NCBI GenBank assembly: GCA_030452275.1
Contig: JAKDMR010000043.1
Coordinates: 1 to 10,859, forward strand
From: Candidatus Nitrosocosmicus sp.
GTDB lineage: Archaea > Thermoproteota > Nitrososphaeria > Nitrososphaerales > Nitrososphaeraceae
DNA length: 10,859 nucleotides
Direction: 5' to 3'
Shown: positions 1 through 6,678 of the stretch, piece by piece
Position numbering within the stretch: position 1 is the first letter of the stretch
Layout of the letters: each line of letters starts with the position of its first letter
The notes under the pieces: generated by a model
What the model was told of the DNA's origin: nothing
The model's database searches: none
The model's input: the letters and a program-made list of their open reading frames with translations, nothing else
Program-made: the position numbers and the translations under genes

Positions 1-179
1 TACTACCAGTACCAGTTGCTGTGAGGGGATGACATATGTCCCTTGGTTCTACATTATTTCACAAAACAATATATCATTAACGGTTAATATTTCTCCGTTT
101 ATATGACACCCAATTTATTTGAACATTTTGATAAACGTGTATAAATTTCTACAGAACATGAATATGTGATATTTTTACC

Positions 180-1487
180 TTATTTACCTATTTCATCTGT
201 ATCACCCATATATTTTTTCAAAGCCTCCGGAACTATGATTGTCCCATTACTAGTCTGATAATTTTCTAGTATAGCGACCAGAGTTCTCTGAATGGCTACA
301 AGAGTACTATTCAATGTATGAACTAAGGTTGTTTCATCGTTTGGATTGTCTCTATATCTTATCCTTAAACTTCTTGCTTGATAATCGGTGCAATTTGAAC
401 ATGAGCATATCTCTCTATAGGTATTTTGAGCAGGAAACCACCCTTCTATGTCATAAGTCTTCGCAGAGACCTTTCCAAGATCTCCCGAGCACAAAATTAT
501 TGTCCTAAAAGGAATCTCTAGAATTTCATAAAATTTTTCAGTAATTTGCAAGAGTCTTTCGTGTTCCTTCCAAGAGTCCTCGGGTTTGCAAAAGACGAAT
601 TGTTCTACCTTTTCAAACTGATGTACCCTAAAAAGCCCTTTCATATCTTTACCGTGTGCACCTGCCTCCTTTCTAAAGCATGTACTAATCCCTCCATATC
701 GGACGGGGAGATTTTTCCCATTCAGAATTTCATTCATGTGCATTGATGCTAAGGGATGTTCTGAGGTACCTATCATATACAAGTCTTCATTTTCTATCTT
801 GTAAATGGTTTCCTCAAAATCGCTCAATATGACTGCTCCTTCCATTGCATCTCGTCTAATCATGAAAGGCGGTTGCACTACTGTGTATCCTTCTTTAATC
901 AAATAGTCTATTGCAAAATTAGACAGTGCCATGCTTAGTTTGACCATTTCATTTTTTAAGAAATAAAAACGGGATCCTGAAATTTTTCCCGCCCGTTCTA
1001 AATCGATTAAACCAAGCCCATTCGCAAGGTCTATATGATTTTTCATTTGCAAAATCCCTGATTTTTCAATTCCTTCGGTAGGTTTTTTTAAGAAATTTTG
1101 CTTACCATTGTATTCTCTTGTTATTTTATTATCATTTTCATCTTTGCCTAACGGTACAGTTTCGTGAAAGAAATTTGGCAAGCTCCGGATATGTTTCGAG
1201 AATAATTCTTCATTACTTTTGCTTTCTTCTTCCAATCTTTTTATTTCTGTACCAATCTTACCCATTTCATGGATTATCGTAGAAGCATTCTCATTTTTCT
1301 TCTTTCTTGCTGATATCTCCTTAGACAGTGTGTTTTTCTGATGTTTTACACGTTGTAATTCAACTATCAAATCCCGTCTTTGTTTGTCTGCATTGATCAA
1401 TACGTCCAGGGGAAAATCCATACTTCTATTAGCTAGCATTTCTTTTACTAATCCCTGATTTTCTTTAATGATCTTTGGATCAATCAA
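180..1487 (-). CDS. serS: Seryl-tRNA synthetase
   Basis: This class II synthetase activates serine with ATP and loads it onto tRNA-Ser in the cytoplasm. The 435 residues match the usual length. Residues about 1-105 form the charged, helical tRNA-binding arm (Lys/Glu-rich coiled coil, about 30-100). The catalytic core follows: a motif 1 region near 198-215, the serine-binding TSE at 241-243, motif 2 with FRKEAGAHGKD (271-281) and FRVHQFEKVE (286-295), and motif 3 with LNSTLVAIQRTLVAILENYQ (392-411), whose Arg401 is the class II arginine. It is the ordinary SerRS, not the rare methanogen type. The start is TTG and overlaps the pcc1 stop by 8 bases, so it is the last gene of the rps15 operon and probably translationally coupled. 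No clear T-run terminator follows it. Confidence 0.97.
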   Translation of the reverse strand: MIDPKIIKENQGLVKEMLANRSMDFPLDVLINADKQRRDLIVELQRVKHQKNTLSKEISARKKKNENASTIIHEMGKIGTEIKRLEEESKSNEELFSKHIRSLPNFFHETVPLGKDENDNKITREYNGKQNFLKKPTEGIEKSGILQMKNHIDLANGLGLIDLERAGKISGSRFYFLKNEMVKLSMALSNFAIDYLIKEGYTVVQPPFMIRRDAMEGAVILSDFEETIYKIENEDLYMIGTSEHPLASMHMNEILNGKNLPVRYGGISTCFRKEAGAHGKDMKGLFRVHQFEKVEQFVFCKPEDSWKEHERLLQITEKFYEILEIPFRTIILCSGDLGKVSAKTYDIEGWFPAQNTYREICSCSNCTDYQARSLRIRYRDNPNDETTLVHTLNSTLVAIQRTLVAILENYQTSNGTIIVPEALKKYMGDTDEIGK

Positions 1488-1758
1488 TTTTAGTCACTTC
1501 TTTGATAATTGCAATATGTTCCATGATCTCTTCAATTGTGTTTATTAGCGTGTTAATATTATTTTTCCTTCCTTTAATACCTCTGAATTCGACTTTCAAC
1601 AAAAACTGTGTTCTGTTTGTTTGTAATTCCATTTCTATTCCCTCGGGAAATTCTTTGTTATCGGGATTTAGAGTTTCAAAAATGGTTTGAACCTCTTTTT
1701 GTTCATTACATTCTATCACTATTTTGGTATCAATACAAATATCAGGATCTTTTTGCAT
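1480..1758 (-). CDS. pcc1: KEOPS complex subunit Pcc1-like protein
   Basis: This is probably the small Pcc1 subunit of KEOPS, which with Kae1, Bud32 and Cgi121 makes the t6A modification at A37 of ANN-decoding tRNAs; in known complexes Pcc1 dimerises and contacts Kae1. At 92 residues it fits the family. The pattern is typical: a first beta strand (about 8-16), a helix with TIFETLNPDNKEFPEGIEME (25-44), two further strands, and a C-terminal helix beginning NNINTLINTIEEIMEHI (65-81). The usual Arg-Ala-Thr motif before that helix is replaced by GRKNNINT, so it is a divergent member. It overlaps the upstream DHH gene by 17 bases and the downstream serS by 8. The neighbourhood supports the call, because archaea often place pcc1 beside rps15 and a RecJ-like gene. 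Identification rests on pattern and context, not on a catalytic residue. Confidence 0.75.
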   Translation of the reverse strand: MQKDPDICIDTKIVIECNEQKEVQTIFETLNPDNKEFPEGIEMELQTNRTQFLLKVEFRGIKGRKNNINTLINTIEEIMEHIAIIKEVTKID

Positions 1759-3262
1759 CCAAAACTATTTTTTTAATATTCGATAAAAAGACTTCTAAAT
1801 TAATTATGGGAACCCTGATCTCTATCTTATCCATGATATCTACTATAACACTAGTTGAACTGGATCTATTACCATTATTCAAATCGTCACGGATATCGAC
1901 AAGCTCATAAATCTTTTTCTTCATTTTATCAAAGTCTATCTTTGCCAACTTTGGCTTTATTAAGGTATATTTGTATTCTTCATCACTCTCTGCTGACAGG
2001 ATTCTAAGACAAATCAATCTATCTGCAAATGAAACCGATTTTTCGAGGATCGAGGTGAAAAGATCAATATTTTTTTCATCTAGTATTCCCTCCCCGTTAA
2101 CGTAAATGGTTTCCTTGTCATCATAGAATCTCCATTTTTCATCAAAAATCTTGTTGCTTACACTTTTTATGAGATTATCATAATCTATAATTTGGTTCTT
2201 TATTTGCATCATTGCATCATTTCTATCACCGAGGCAAATTGATAATCCGAGTCCAAAAGTTTGATTTCTTACACACAAGTCTAGAGCTTTAGAAAATGAA
2301 CCAATATTTTTTAAGATACTGCCTGCTTCTTCATTTGTCAAGATGCAGTTATACCCAAATAATAACTCTCGATTTCTTTTTTTCATCTCTTTGATATTGT
2401 CATCGCTTTTGTTTTTGTGAGAATAATTTTCTTCTATGTACTTTTCAATGGTATTGAATATCTTGTTAAAGTCTTCATCCTCAAGCTCATTCCATGTTCT
2501 AATCCTTTGATTATCAGTAATTTGAATACCTGATTTCTCTATTATTCTAATTGAATTTTCTTTATTCCATGTAACCCCTTTGATAAAATGGGCTGTATTA
2601 TTTTCTATGACGTCTACAATAGGTGTAGTTTCAATTACTCCAAAGTTCAGTCCCTTTTTTCTCTCGATTAGGTTGAGGTCTAGTGCAGTTTGTAAAATTT
2701 CTTTGAGTTCCGTCTGATCGCTATTGTTAAAATCAATGTTCTTTGAAAATGCAGCAACAATGGGTAAGAAAGAACTATGAATTATCTTTCTATCAAAGTT
2801 TTTGGCTATTAGATATGTCAAACTGGACGAAGTATGTTTATTTTCTTTGTCATTATCACTCTGCCATATCCACGGATTCACAAAGGTGACGGTTTTATCT
2901 TTATCTATTATTTGATCTGAATTGCGTGAATCTGAATTAACAAATAAGTAAGAGCTTTCTTGGATGAGGCTGGTTATAAGATCAAAAAAGTTTGAATCAA
3001 AATCTACAAAAACATAAAAATCGTGCTTCTCATCAACCACCTTCATCAATTCTGTTTTAAAGTCTTCAATTTTTAATGAATTAAAGCATCTAACTGTCGT
3101 ATTTCCTTTTGAACTATAAATGGAACTTAGTAAGATGGCGCTGCCCACTAAGCCGTCTACGGTTGAATTAGAAAGAATAAAAATATCTTTTTGGTGTTCT
3201 ATTTGATTTAATAATTTTTGACTTGCTGTATTTAGTATATGATCACGATCAGTATATCGCAT
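1742..3262 (-). CDS. DHH-superfamily protein (archaeal RecJ/Cdc45-like), catalytic motifs degenerate
   Basis: This 506-residue protein has the layout of the archaeal RecJ/GAN/Cdc45 family: an N-terminal DHH domain (about 25-175) and a C-terminal DHHA1-like region (about 370-500). The expected metal-binding motifs are present only as remnants. Motif I reads SNSTVDG (31-37) instead of a His-x-Asp-x-Asp-Gly form, motif II reads FVDFD (85-89), the DHH motif itself is NSDS (109-112), and NPW (129-131) marks motif IV. The C-terminal Gly-Gly-His motif is replaced by NGNRSSST (463-470). I infer that it lacks nuclease activity and acts structurally, as proposed for Cdc45-like partners of archaeal MCM and GINS. 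It starts with ATG 3 bases after the rps15 stop and overlaps pcc1 by 17 bases. An active nuclease paralogue may exist elsewhere in the genome. Confidence 0.85.
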   Translation of the reverse strand: MRYTDRDHILNTASQKLLNQIEHQKDIFILSNSTVDGLVGSAILLSSIYSSKGNTTVRCFNSLKIEDFKTELMKVVDEKHDFYVFVDFDSNFFDLITSLIQESSYLFVNSDSRNSDQIIDKDKTVTFVNPWIWQSDNDKENKHTSSSLTYLIAKNFDRKIIHSSFLPIVAAFSKNIDFNNSDQTELKEILQTALDLNLIERKKGLNFGVIETTPIVDVIENNTAHFIKGVTWNKENSIRIIEKSGIQITDNQRIRTWNELEDEDFNKIFNTIEKYIEENYSHKNKSDDNIKEMKKRNRELLFGYNCILTNEEAGSILKNIGSFSKALDLCVRNQTFGLGLSICLGDRNDAMMQIKNQIIDYDNLIKSVSNKIFDEKWRFYDDKETIYVNGEGILDEKNIDLFTSILEKSVSFADRLICLRILSAESDEEYKYTLIKPKLAKIDFDKMKKKIYELVDIRDDLNNGNRSSSTSVIVDIMDKIEIRVPIINLEVFLSNIKKIVLDAKRS

Positions 3263-3265
3263 TCT

Positions 3266-3712
3266 CTAATCTAGTTTAGCGATTACTGCTGCATATTTCC
3301 AAGATTGAGTTATTTTACCTGTACTCTTATAATATCTGGATAACCTGTGTATTTTAGATTCTATCAACTCCAATGACCTAACATTTCTTTTATCACTATT
3401 GTGGATATTCAAATGTTTTTGTAATCCCAAGGCCTTGCGAAGGAGTCTTTCTAGATCTTCAGGCATTGATCTCTGGATATCATTTTCCTCCATAATTTGA
3501 GTAATGGTCTTTCCAATGATTGGTTTAACTAATGGGACTGCAAATTCATCTCTTAATCTTAAACCAATTTCACTAGCGGTCATTCCATCCTTTCCAAACT
3601 CTACAATTTTTTCTATGATCTCTTGACTATCAATAGCCCAAGAGGGTGCATTCTTAGAAGTTGGTCTAATTGAATGTGATTTTCCATGTGTGTGGGCATG
3701 AGTTCGCGCCAT
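3266..3712 (-). CDS. rps15: Small ribosomal subunit protein uS15 (archaeal S15P/S13e)
   Basis: uS15 binds the central domain of 16S rRNA and takes part in early 30S assembly and in an intersubunit bridge. The 148 residues agree with the archaeal/eukaryotic form, which carries an N-terminal extension absent from bacteria. MARTHAHTHGKSHSIRPTS (1-19) is the characteristic basic, His-rich archaeal start. The conserved helical core follows, with LERLLRKALGLQKHL (82-96) and a C-terminal part, SKIHRLSRYYKSTGKI (118-133), that corresponds to the rRNA-binding region. It starts with ATG and is the first gene of the minus-strand operon. The 96-base divergent region upstream holds its probable promoter. 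Confidence 0.97.
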   Translation of the reverse strand: MARTHAHTHGKSHSIRPTSKNAPSWAIDSQEIIEKIVEFGKDGMTASEIGLRLRDEFAVPLVKPIIGKTITQIMEENDIQRSMPEDLERLLRKALGLQKHLNIHNSDKRNVRSLELIESKIHRLSRYYKSTGKITQSWKYAAVIAKLD

Positions 3713-3740
3713 TTTTCTCTGTCTTATTATGAAAATTTAC

Positions 3741-3750
3741 ATATCTTAAA
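3741..3750 (-). promoter_or_regulatory. Probable TATA box of the rps15 operon
   Basis: On the minus strand this reads TTTAAGATAT, centred about 33 bases before the rps15 ATG. That spacing would give a transcript with a leader of only a few bases. No Shine-Dalgarno-like motif lies before the ATG. The call rests on spacing and AT-rich resemblance only. Confidence 0.4.
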
Positions 3751-3777
3751 TGTTATCATTATTCTTTAACATAAAAG

Positions 3778-3785
3778 TTATATAA
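3778..3785 (+). promoter_or_regulatory. Probable TATA box of the zinc-ribbon membrane protein gene
   Basis: The box TTATATAA is centred about 27 bases before the ATG at 3809, the spacing expected for a leaderless archaeal transcript. It lies in the same 96-base divergent region as the rps15 promoter. Confidence 0.6.
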
Positions 3786-3808
3786 TTCCTATCTGAGTAA
3801 TTTTTAAT

Positions 3809-4234
3809 ATGAACAAGGCATACTCAATGGTAGCGGCTTTTACATTGGTAATGGGTTCTATACTATTATTACCAGTATTAAATATTGCATATGCTCAATA
3901 TGGTGGCGTTCAAGCGGGTCCCGCAACTTTGGAAGAACAACTTACTTTGGCTAAAGAGAAAATTACTAATGCTCAACAACAAGGTGCATATGGTTCTGGT
4001 ACTGCAATGTTTGGAACTAGTTTGGACAACACAGTATTGATGATAATTATGATAACTGTAATTATTGGTGGAGTAGCTGCTGCATTCTTTATTGCAGGCG
4101 GAAGAAGTGGTAAGAAGAAAACATTGGCTGTAGCAGCTGATGGTACTACTACCAGTGGCAAATTCTGCACAAACTGTGGTACACAAATCGGCGACGGGCA
4201 AAAGTTCTGTGGAAACTGCGGAACCAAAGCCTAA
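3809..4234 (+). CDS. Signal-peptide/membrane protein with C-terminal double-CxxC zinc ribbon
   Basis: Not a named family that I recognise. The 141 residues divide clearly. Residues 1-29 look like a secretion signal: a basic start, a hydrophobic core about 8-22, and AYA before Q30 as a possible cleavage site. Residues 30-70 form a short polar, Gln-rich external segment. Residues 75-97 make a strong transmembrane helix (Ile/Met/Val/Gly/Ala-rich). GKKK (101-104) follows, which by the positive-inside rule places the C-terminus in the cytoplasm. Residues 119-139 are a compact zinc ribbon with Cys120, Cys123, Cys134 and Cys137 in two CxxCG units. Such ribbons can mediate protein or nucleic-acid contacts, but the role here is unknown. 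The start is set by the ATG at leaderless distance from a TATA box. A T-rich terminator follows at once, so it is probably a single-gene transcript. Confidence 0.85.
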   Translation: MNKAYSMVAAFTLVMGSILLLPVLNIAYAQYGGVQAGPATLEEQLTLAKEKITNAQQQGAYGSGTAMFGTSLDNTVLMIIMITVIIGGVAAAFFIAGGRSGKKKTLAVAADGTTTSGKFCTNCGTQIGDGQKFCGNCGTKA

Positions 4235-4250
4235 TTTTTTTGTTTTTTGT
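4235..4250 (+). terminator. T-tract terminator after the zinc-ribbon membrane gene
   Basis: Two runs of T (seven and six) separated by a single G follow directly after the stop codon. Oligo-T tracts without a hairpin are the usual intrinsic terminators of archaea. Confidence 0.65.
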
Positions 4251-4301
4251 TATAACCATTTAACGGTTTTTATTGGAATTAAATGGGTAATTTTGGTAAA
4301 G

Positions 4302-4309
4302 TTTATAAG
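4302..4309 (+). promoter_or_regulatory. Probable TATA box of the phasin-like gene
   Basis: TTTATAAG is centred about 27 bases before the ATG at 4332, consistent with a leaderless mRNA. A second AT-only stretch (about 4318-4331) touches the start codon and could confuse promoter prediction, but it is too close to serve as the TATA box. Confidence 0.55.
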
Positions 4310-4331
4310 TCCCGTTGTTTATATATAATAT

Positions 4332-4841
4332 ATGAGTAAAGAAGTTAATACAACAAATACAAATGTCTCTGCCAACACGGAAAAAAATGTGAATTCTTAT
4401 ATAAACCTCACAGAACAATCAACAGAAAAAACACTTGATACTATGAAAGATAATATGATAAAATCATTCGATGAATATGTTAAAATTCAACCACGATTTC
4501 TACAGTCTGTTTCTGATTTTCAACTCGAAGTGATTCAATCTTCAAAGGACGTTATTACTAAGACAATTGCTCATCAAAAAGGACTGATAAGGGAATTTGT
4601 AAACGTGTCTCAATCACAACCTAACGAAACATATCAACAGCTCTTCAACAAGACCAATGAAAATGTGGATAACTTTGTAAAAGCAATCACCGCAGGTAAT
4701 CAATTTAATTTTGATGCAATTGATACTACTCGTGAAAATGTAAAGTTATATAACAAAGCATTAGATGCATATACCGAATACCTCACAAACACCTTTAATG
4801 CCTGGAACGCGTTTATTAGGTCTTTTTATCAAAATAAATAA
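4332..4841 (+). CDS. Phasin-like all-helical protein
   Basis: The 169 residues contain no cysteine, no signal peptide and no membrane span. After a Thr/Asn-rich, probably disordered N-terminus (1-20) the protein appears almost wholly alpha-helical and amphipathic: about 25-50, a FLQSVSDFQLEVIQSSKDVI segment (56-75), then 80-120 and 130-165 with regular Phe/Leu/Tyr spacing. The length, helicity, repeated aromatics and C-terminal TNTFNAWNAFIRSFYQ (152-167) recall phasins, which coat polyhydroxyalkanoate granules. Some soil Nitrososphaeria are known to encode a PHA synthase, which makes that role plausible, but no phaC or phaE lies in this window. It has its own promoter and terminator. Another helical scaffold protein is possible; the function is inferred from sequence character only. 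Confidence 0.6.
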   Translation: MSKEVNTTNTNVSANTEKNVNSYINLTEQSTEKTLDTMKDNMIKSFDEYVKIQPRFLQSVSDFQLEVIQSSKDVITKTIAHQKGLIREFVNVSQSQPNETYQQLFNKTNENVDNFVKAITAGNQFNFDAIDTTRENVKLYNKALDAYTEYLTNTFNAWNAFIRSFYQNK

Positions 4842-4843
4842 CC

Positions 4844-4850
4844 TTTTTTT
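4844..4850 (+). terminator. T-tract terminator after the phasin-like gene
   Basis: A run of seven T begins two bases after the stop codon, in the position expected of an archaeal oligo-T terminator. Confidence 0.5.
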
Positions 4851-5299
4851 ACAACCTTCTCGTTTAGTGCTATTTTTTCAATTGATTTTTGCAATATTAA
4901 ATAAATATATTACACGTTCCTGGGTTTTCAGTAGAATGTCTTTTGCATAATACATTTTCTCGAGGGATCAAGTCAAAATTCTTCGCATTTTTAGTCTAAA
5001 GACTATCAAAAATATGTGATATAATTAATGGTAATCGTCACGCAGGGGTTCATATTATAATTAAAATATTCGTTTGAATCTTGGATTTGCACAATAGCCT
5101 GATTCAAATGATGGATTTTTACAATTTATGGAAAGATAATCCGCAGGTTTTCCAGAACAATCACATGCTAGGGTGAGATCAAGTTTTTGTATCCTTCGTA
5201 GAGACTGATAATCCTAATGATCTGCTGTGTCGATCATTACAAGGGTTACTTGATAAGAAATCTAACCATTAGACATTCACTTTGAAATATTACACTCCA

Positions 5300-5335
5300 C
5301 AACTTGAGATACTAAGTTGACCATCGATGTTTTTT
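5300..5335 (+). terminator. Hairpin plus palindrome plus T-run, terminator-like
   Basis: CAACTT (5300-5305) and AAGTTG (5314-5319) form a perfect 6-bp stem with an 8-base loop. The palindrome CATCGATG (5322-5329) and six T (5330-5335) follow at once. No annotated plus-strand gene ends here, so the element would serve an unrecognised transcript from about 5085 onward. Confidence 0.35.
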
Positions 5336-5485
5336 CTGTTGATTATAATAATAGGATCATGTATGAATATTATTACCATGTTAAAGTAAACATAAAGAAT
5401 TAAGTTTACATGTATTTGAAAACGGATGATTATTGTTTGACTTTAACACTTTTAACCTGTTTGTTAGTATGCTGTACATAGCGCT

Positions 5486-6433
5486 TTGGTGCCTACATGC
5501 AATAAATGTAATAAAAGACCAGTGGTGTTTAACCGGCTGTACTCTGGTGAAGCCCTTTGTAAACCTTGTTTCATACATTCAATTGAAAAGAAAACTTTGC
5601 ACACCATTTCAAGATATTCCATGATTAACTATGGTCAACGGATCGCTGTTGGAGTATCAGGCGGAAAAGATAGCCTTGTTCTTCTTTATATCTTAAAAAA
5701 AATTTCAAAAAATAACGATAACGATATTATCGCAATCACAATCGATGAAGGGATTGAGGGCTACCGTGATGAATCTCTTACGATAGTGAAAGATTTTTGT
5801 AATAAATTAGAGGTGCCTTTTAAGATTTTCAGCTATAAAGAATTATTTGGTTCGAGCATGGATGAAGCGATTGTGAATAGGCCATCAAAGAAGGTTAGCT
5901 CCTGTTCCATTTGTGGAACATTTAGGAGAAGGGCATTAGATGTTGCTGCTCTTTCAATGCAATCAGACGTACTTGCAACCGCGCATAATTTAGATGATCA
6001 CCTTCAAACATTTATGATAAATTTGTTTTCGGGTGATGTTGGGAGAATTGGTTGGATGTATCCTCAACCCATGACATATCAAAATGGATTAAAGAAAATT
6101 AAGCCACTTGTAGAGTTGTATGAAAATGAAATTGTATTTTACGCCTTCCACATGGGTATTGAATTTCAGGCAGATGAATGTCCTTATATGAACGAAAGCA
6201 TCCGTAGCGACTTTCGAGTATTTTTCAATGATTTAGAAAAAATCCACCCGGGCATAAAATACAATTGTTTTAATTCTATGAATAAACTATCTAAAATAAT
6301 AAAAAATTCTGATAATGATAAACAAATCAAAAATGCTTGTCTAAATTGTGGCGGAATCTCAACCGACGAAATTTGTTCAGTCTGCAAAACCGTACTAATG
6401 TTGGATATGAATAAAAAAAAACTAAAGAACTAG
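5486..6433 (+). CDS. ttuA: tRNA 2-thiolation enzyme of the TtuA/NcsA (Ncs6/Ctu1) family
   Basis: Family members activate a tRNA uridine with ATP and replace O2 by sulfur, usually taking sulfur from a ubiquitin-like carrier. The position modified (U34 or U54) cannot be read from the sequence, so the symbol denotes the family. The 315 residues carry an N-terminal zinc finger (Cys5, Cys8, Cys25, Cys28), the PP-loop SGGKDS (58-63), and Fe-S-type cysteines Cys140 and Cys143 (CSIC) with Cys232 (DECPY). HNLDDHLQT (167-175) holds the likely catalytic Asp171. A C-terminal zinc finger has Cys285, Cys288, Cys297 and Cys300. Cys140/143/232 and Asp171 keep the spacing I recall for Thermus TtuA (130/133/222/161). 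The glutamate usual after LDD is His172. The start is TTG (5486) or the next codon, GTG (5489). It converges on the next gene with overlapping stops. Confidence 0.9.
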   Translation: MVPTCNKCNKRPVVFNRLYSGEALCKPCFIHSIEKKTLHTISRYSMINYGQRIAVGVSGGKDSLVLLYILKKISKNNDNDIIAITIDEGIEGYRDESLTIVKDFCNKLEVPFKIFSYKELFGSSMDEAIVNRPSKKVSSCSICGTFRRRALDVAALSMQSDVLATAHNLDDHLQTFMINLFSGDVGRIGWMYPQPMTYQNGLKKIKPLVELYENEIVFYAFHMGIEFQADECPYMNESIRSDFRVFFNDLEKIHPGIKYNCFNSMNKLSKIIKNSDNDKQIKNACLNCGGISTDEICSVCKTVLMLDMNKKKLKN

Positions 6434-6639
6434 TGATCGTTCTTCTTATCTTTTTTAGAAGATTGCCACCAGTCTAGATAGTCGTCGCTTTTATTCTTCC
6501 GATCTACCGTATTTATTTTCTCATGCAATTCTTCGAATTTCTCTCTGGGAGCATAAAGACCACAACCCCTACAAATAAAGTTCTTTGTAATTGTATCAAA
6601 ATTCAAGCTACCTCCACATTCAGGACAAAATTTGACCAA
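6430..6639 (-). CDS. Small zinc-ribbon protein
   Basis: A 69-residue protein with one zinc ribbon near the N-terminus: FCPECGGSL (4-12) and FICRGCGLY (21-29), giving Cys5, Cys8, Cys23 and Cys26. A highly charged tail (Lys/Asp/Glu, 32-69) includes DWWQ (56-59). The ribbon resembles the N-terminal domain of archaeal TFS/Rpb9 proteins, but the C-terminal TFIIS domain is absent, so I do not assign that role; it may bind nucleic acid or RNA polymerase. The only start before the upstream stop is TTG. Its stop shares the palindrome CTAG with the ttuA stop, so the two convergent genes overlap by four bases, and transcription of one would run antisense to the other. Confidence 0.8.
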   Translation of the reverse strand: MVKFCPECGGSLNFDTITKNFICRGCGLYAPREKFEELHEKINTVDRKNKSDDYLDWWQSSKKDKKNDH

Positions 6640-6656
6640 TACTATAACTTGTAAAG

Positions 6657-6666
6657 ATTTATACTA
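6657..6666 (-). promoter_or_regulatory. Probable TATA box of the small zinc-ribbon gene
   Basis: On the minus strand the sequence TTTAGTATAAATC covers this site, roughly 22-26 bases before the TTG start. This fits a leaderless transcript beginning at or next to the start codon. Confidence 0.5.
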
Positions 6667-6678
6667 AAATGTTTTGGA

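Larger units (their letters stand above)
4842..5485. other. 644-base intergenic region with possible small transcript
   Basis: No supported gene and no tRNA fold are visible. A TATA-like stretch (5053-5066) precedes a 10-base-pair inverted repeat with one G-U pair (5071-5080 with 5101-5110). One frame, open from 5078 to 5269 except for a single TGA at 5174-5176, contains the ATG pair at 5108-5113. A terminator-like element follows at 5300-5335. A weak stem TAGTC/GACTA lies at 4992-5005. These signals could mark a small RNA or a decayed short gene; either is speculative. Confidence 0.35.

Noticed and set aside
1..179. Possible 3' end of a plus-strand gene (a frame from the window edge to TGA at 30-32, and another open from 2 to about 109)
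   Set aside because: Too short to tell which frame, if any, is coding; the near-palindrome ATTAACGGTTAAT at 76-88 is also too small to interpret.
3878..4227. Two minus-strand open frames opposite the zinc-ribbon membrane protein gene
   Set aside because: They are complements of a well-supported gene with signal peptide, membrane helix and CxxC ribbon; their own products are low-complexity Ser/Thr/Cys or Ile-rich.
5174..5176. TGA as selenocysteine codon in the 5078-5269 frame
   Set aside because: No recognised selenoprotein family, no SECIS-like element seen, and Nitrososphaeria are not known to use selenocysteine.
5108..5210. C/D box guide RNA
   Set aside because: The best box C (ATGATGG) has a mismatch and the matching CTGA box is nearly 100 bases away, too far for an archaeal C/D sRNA.
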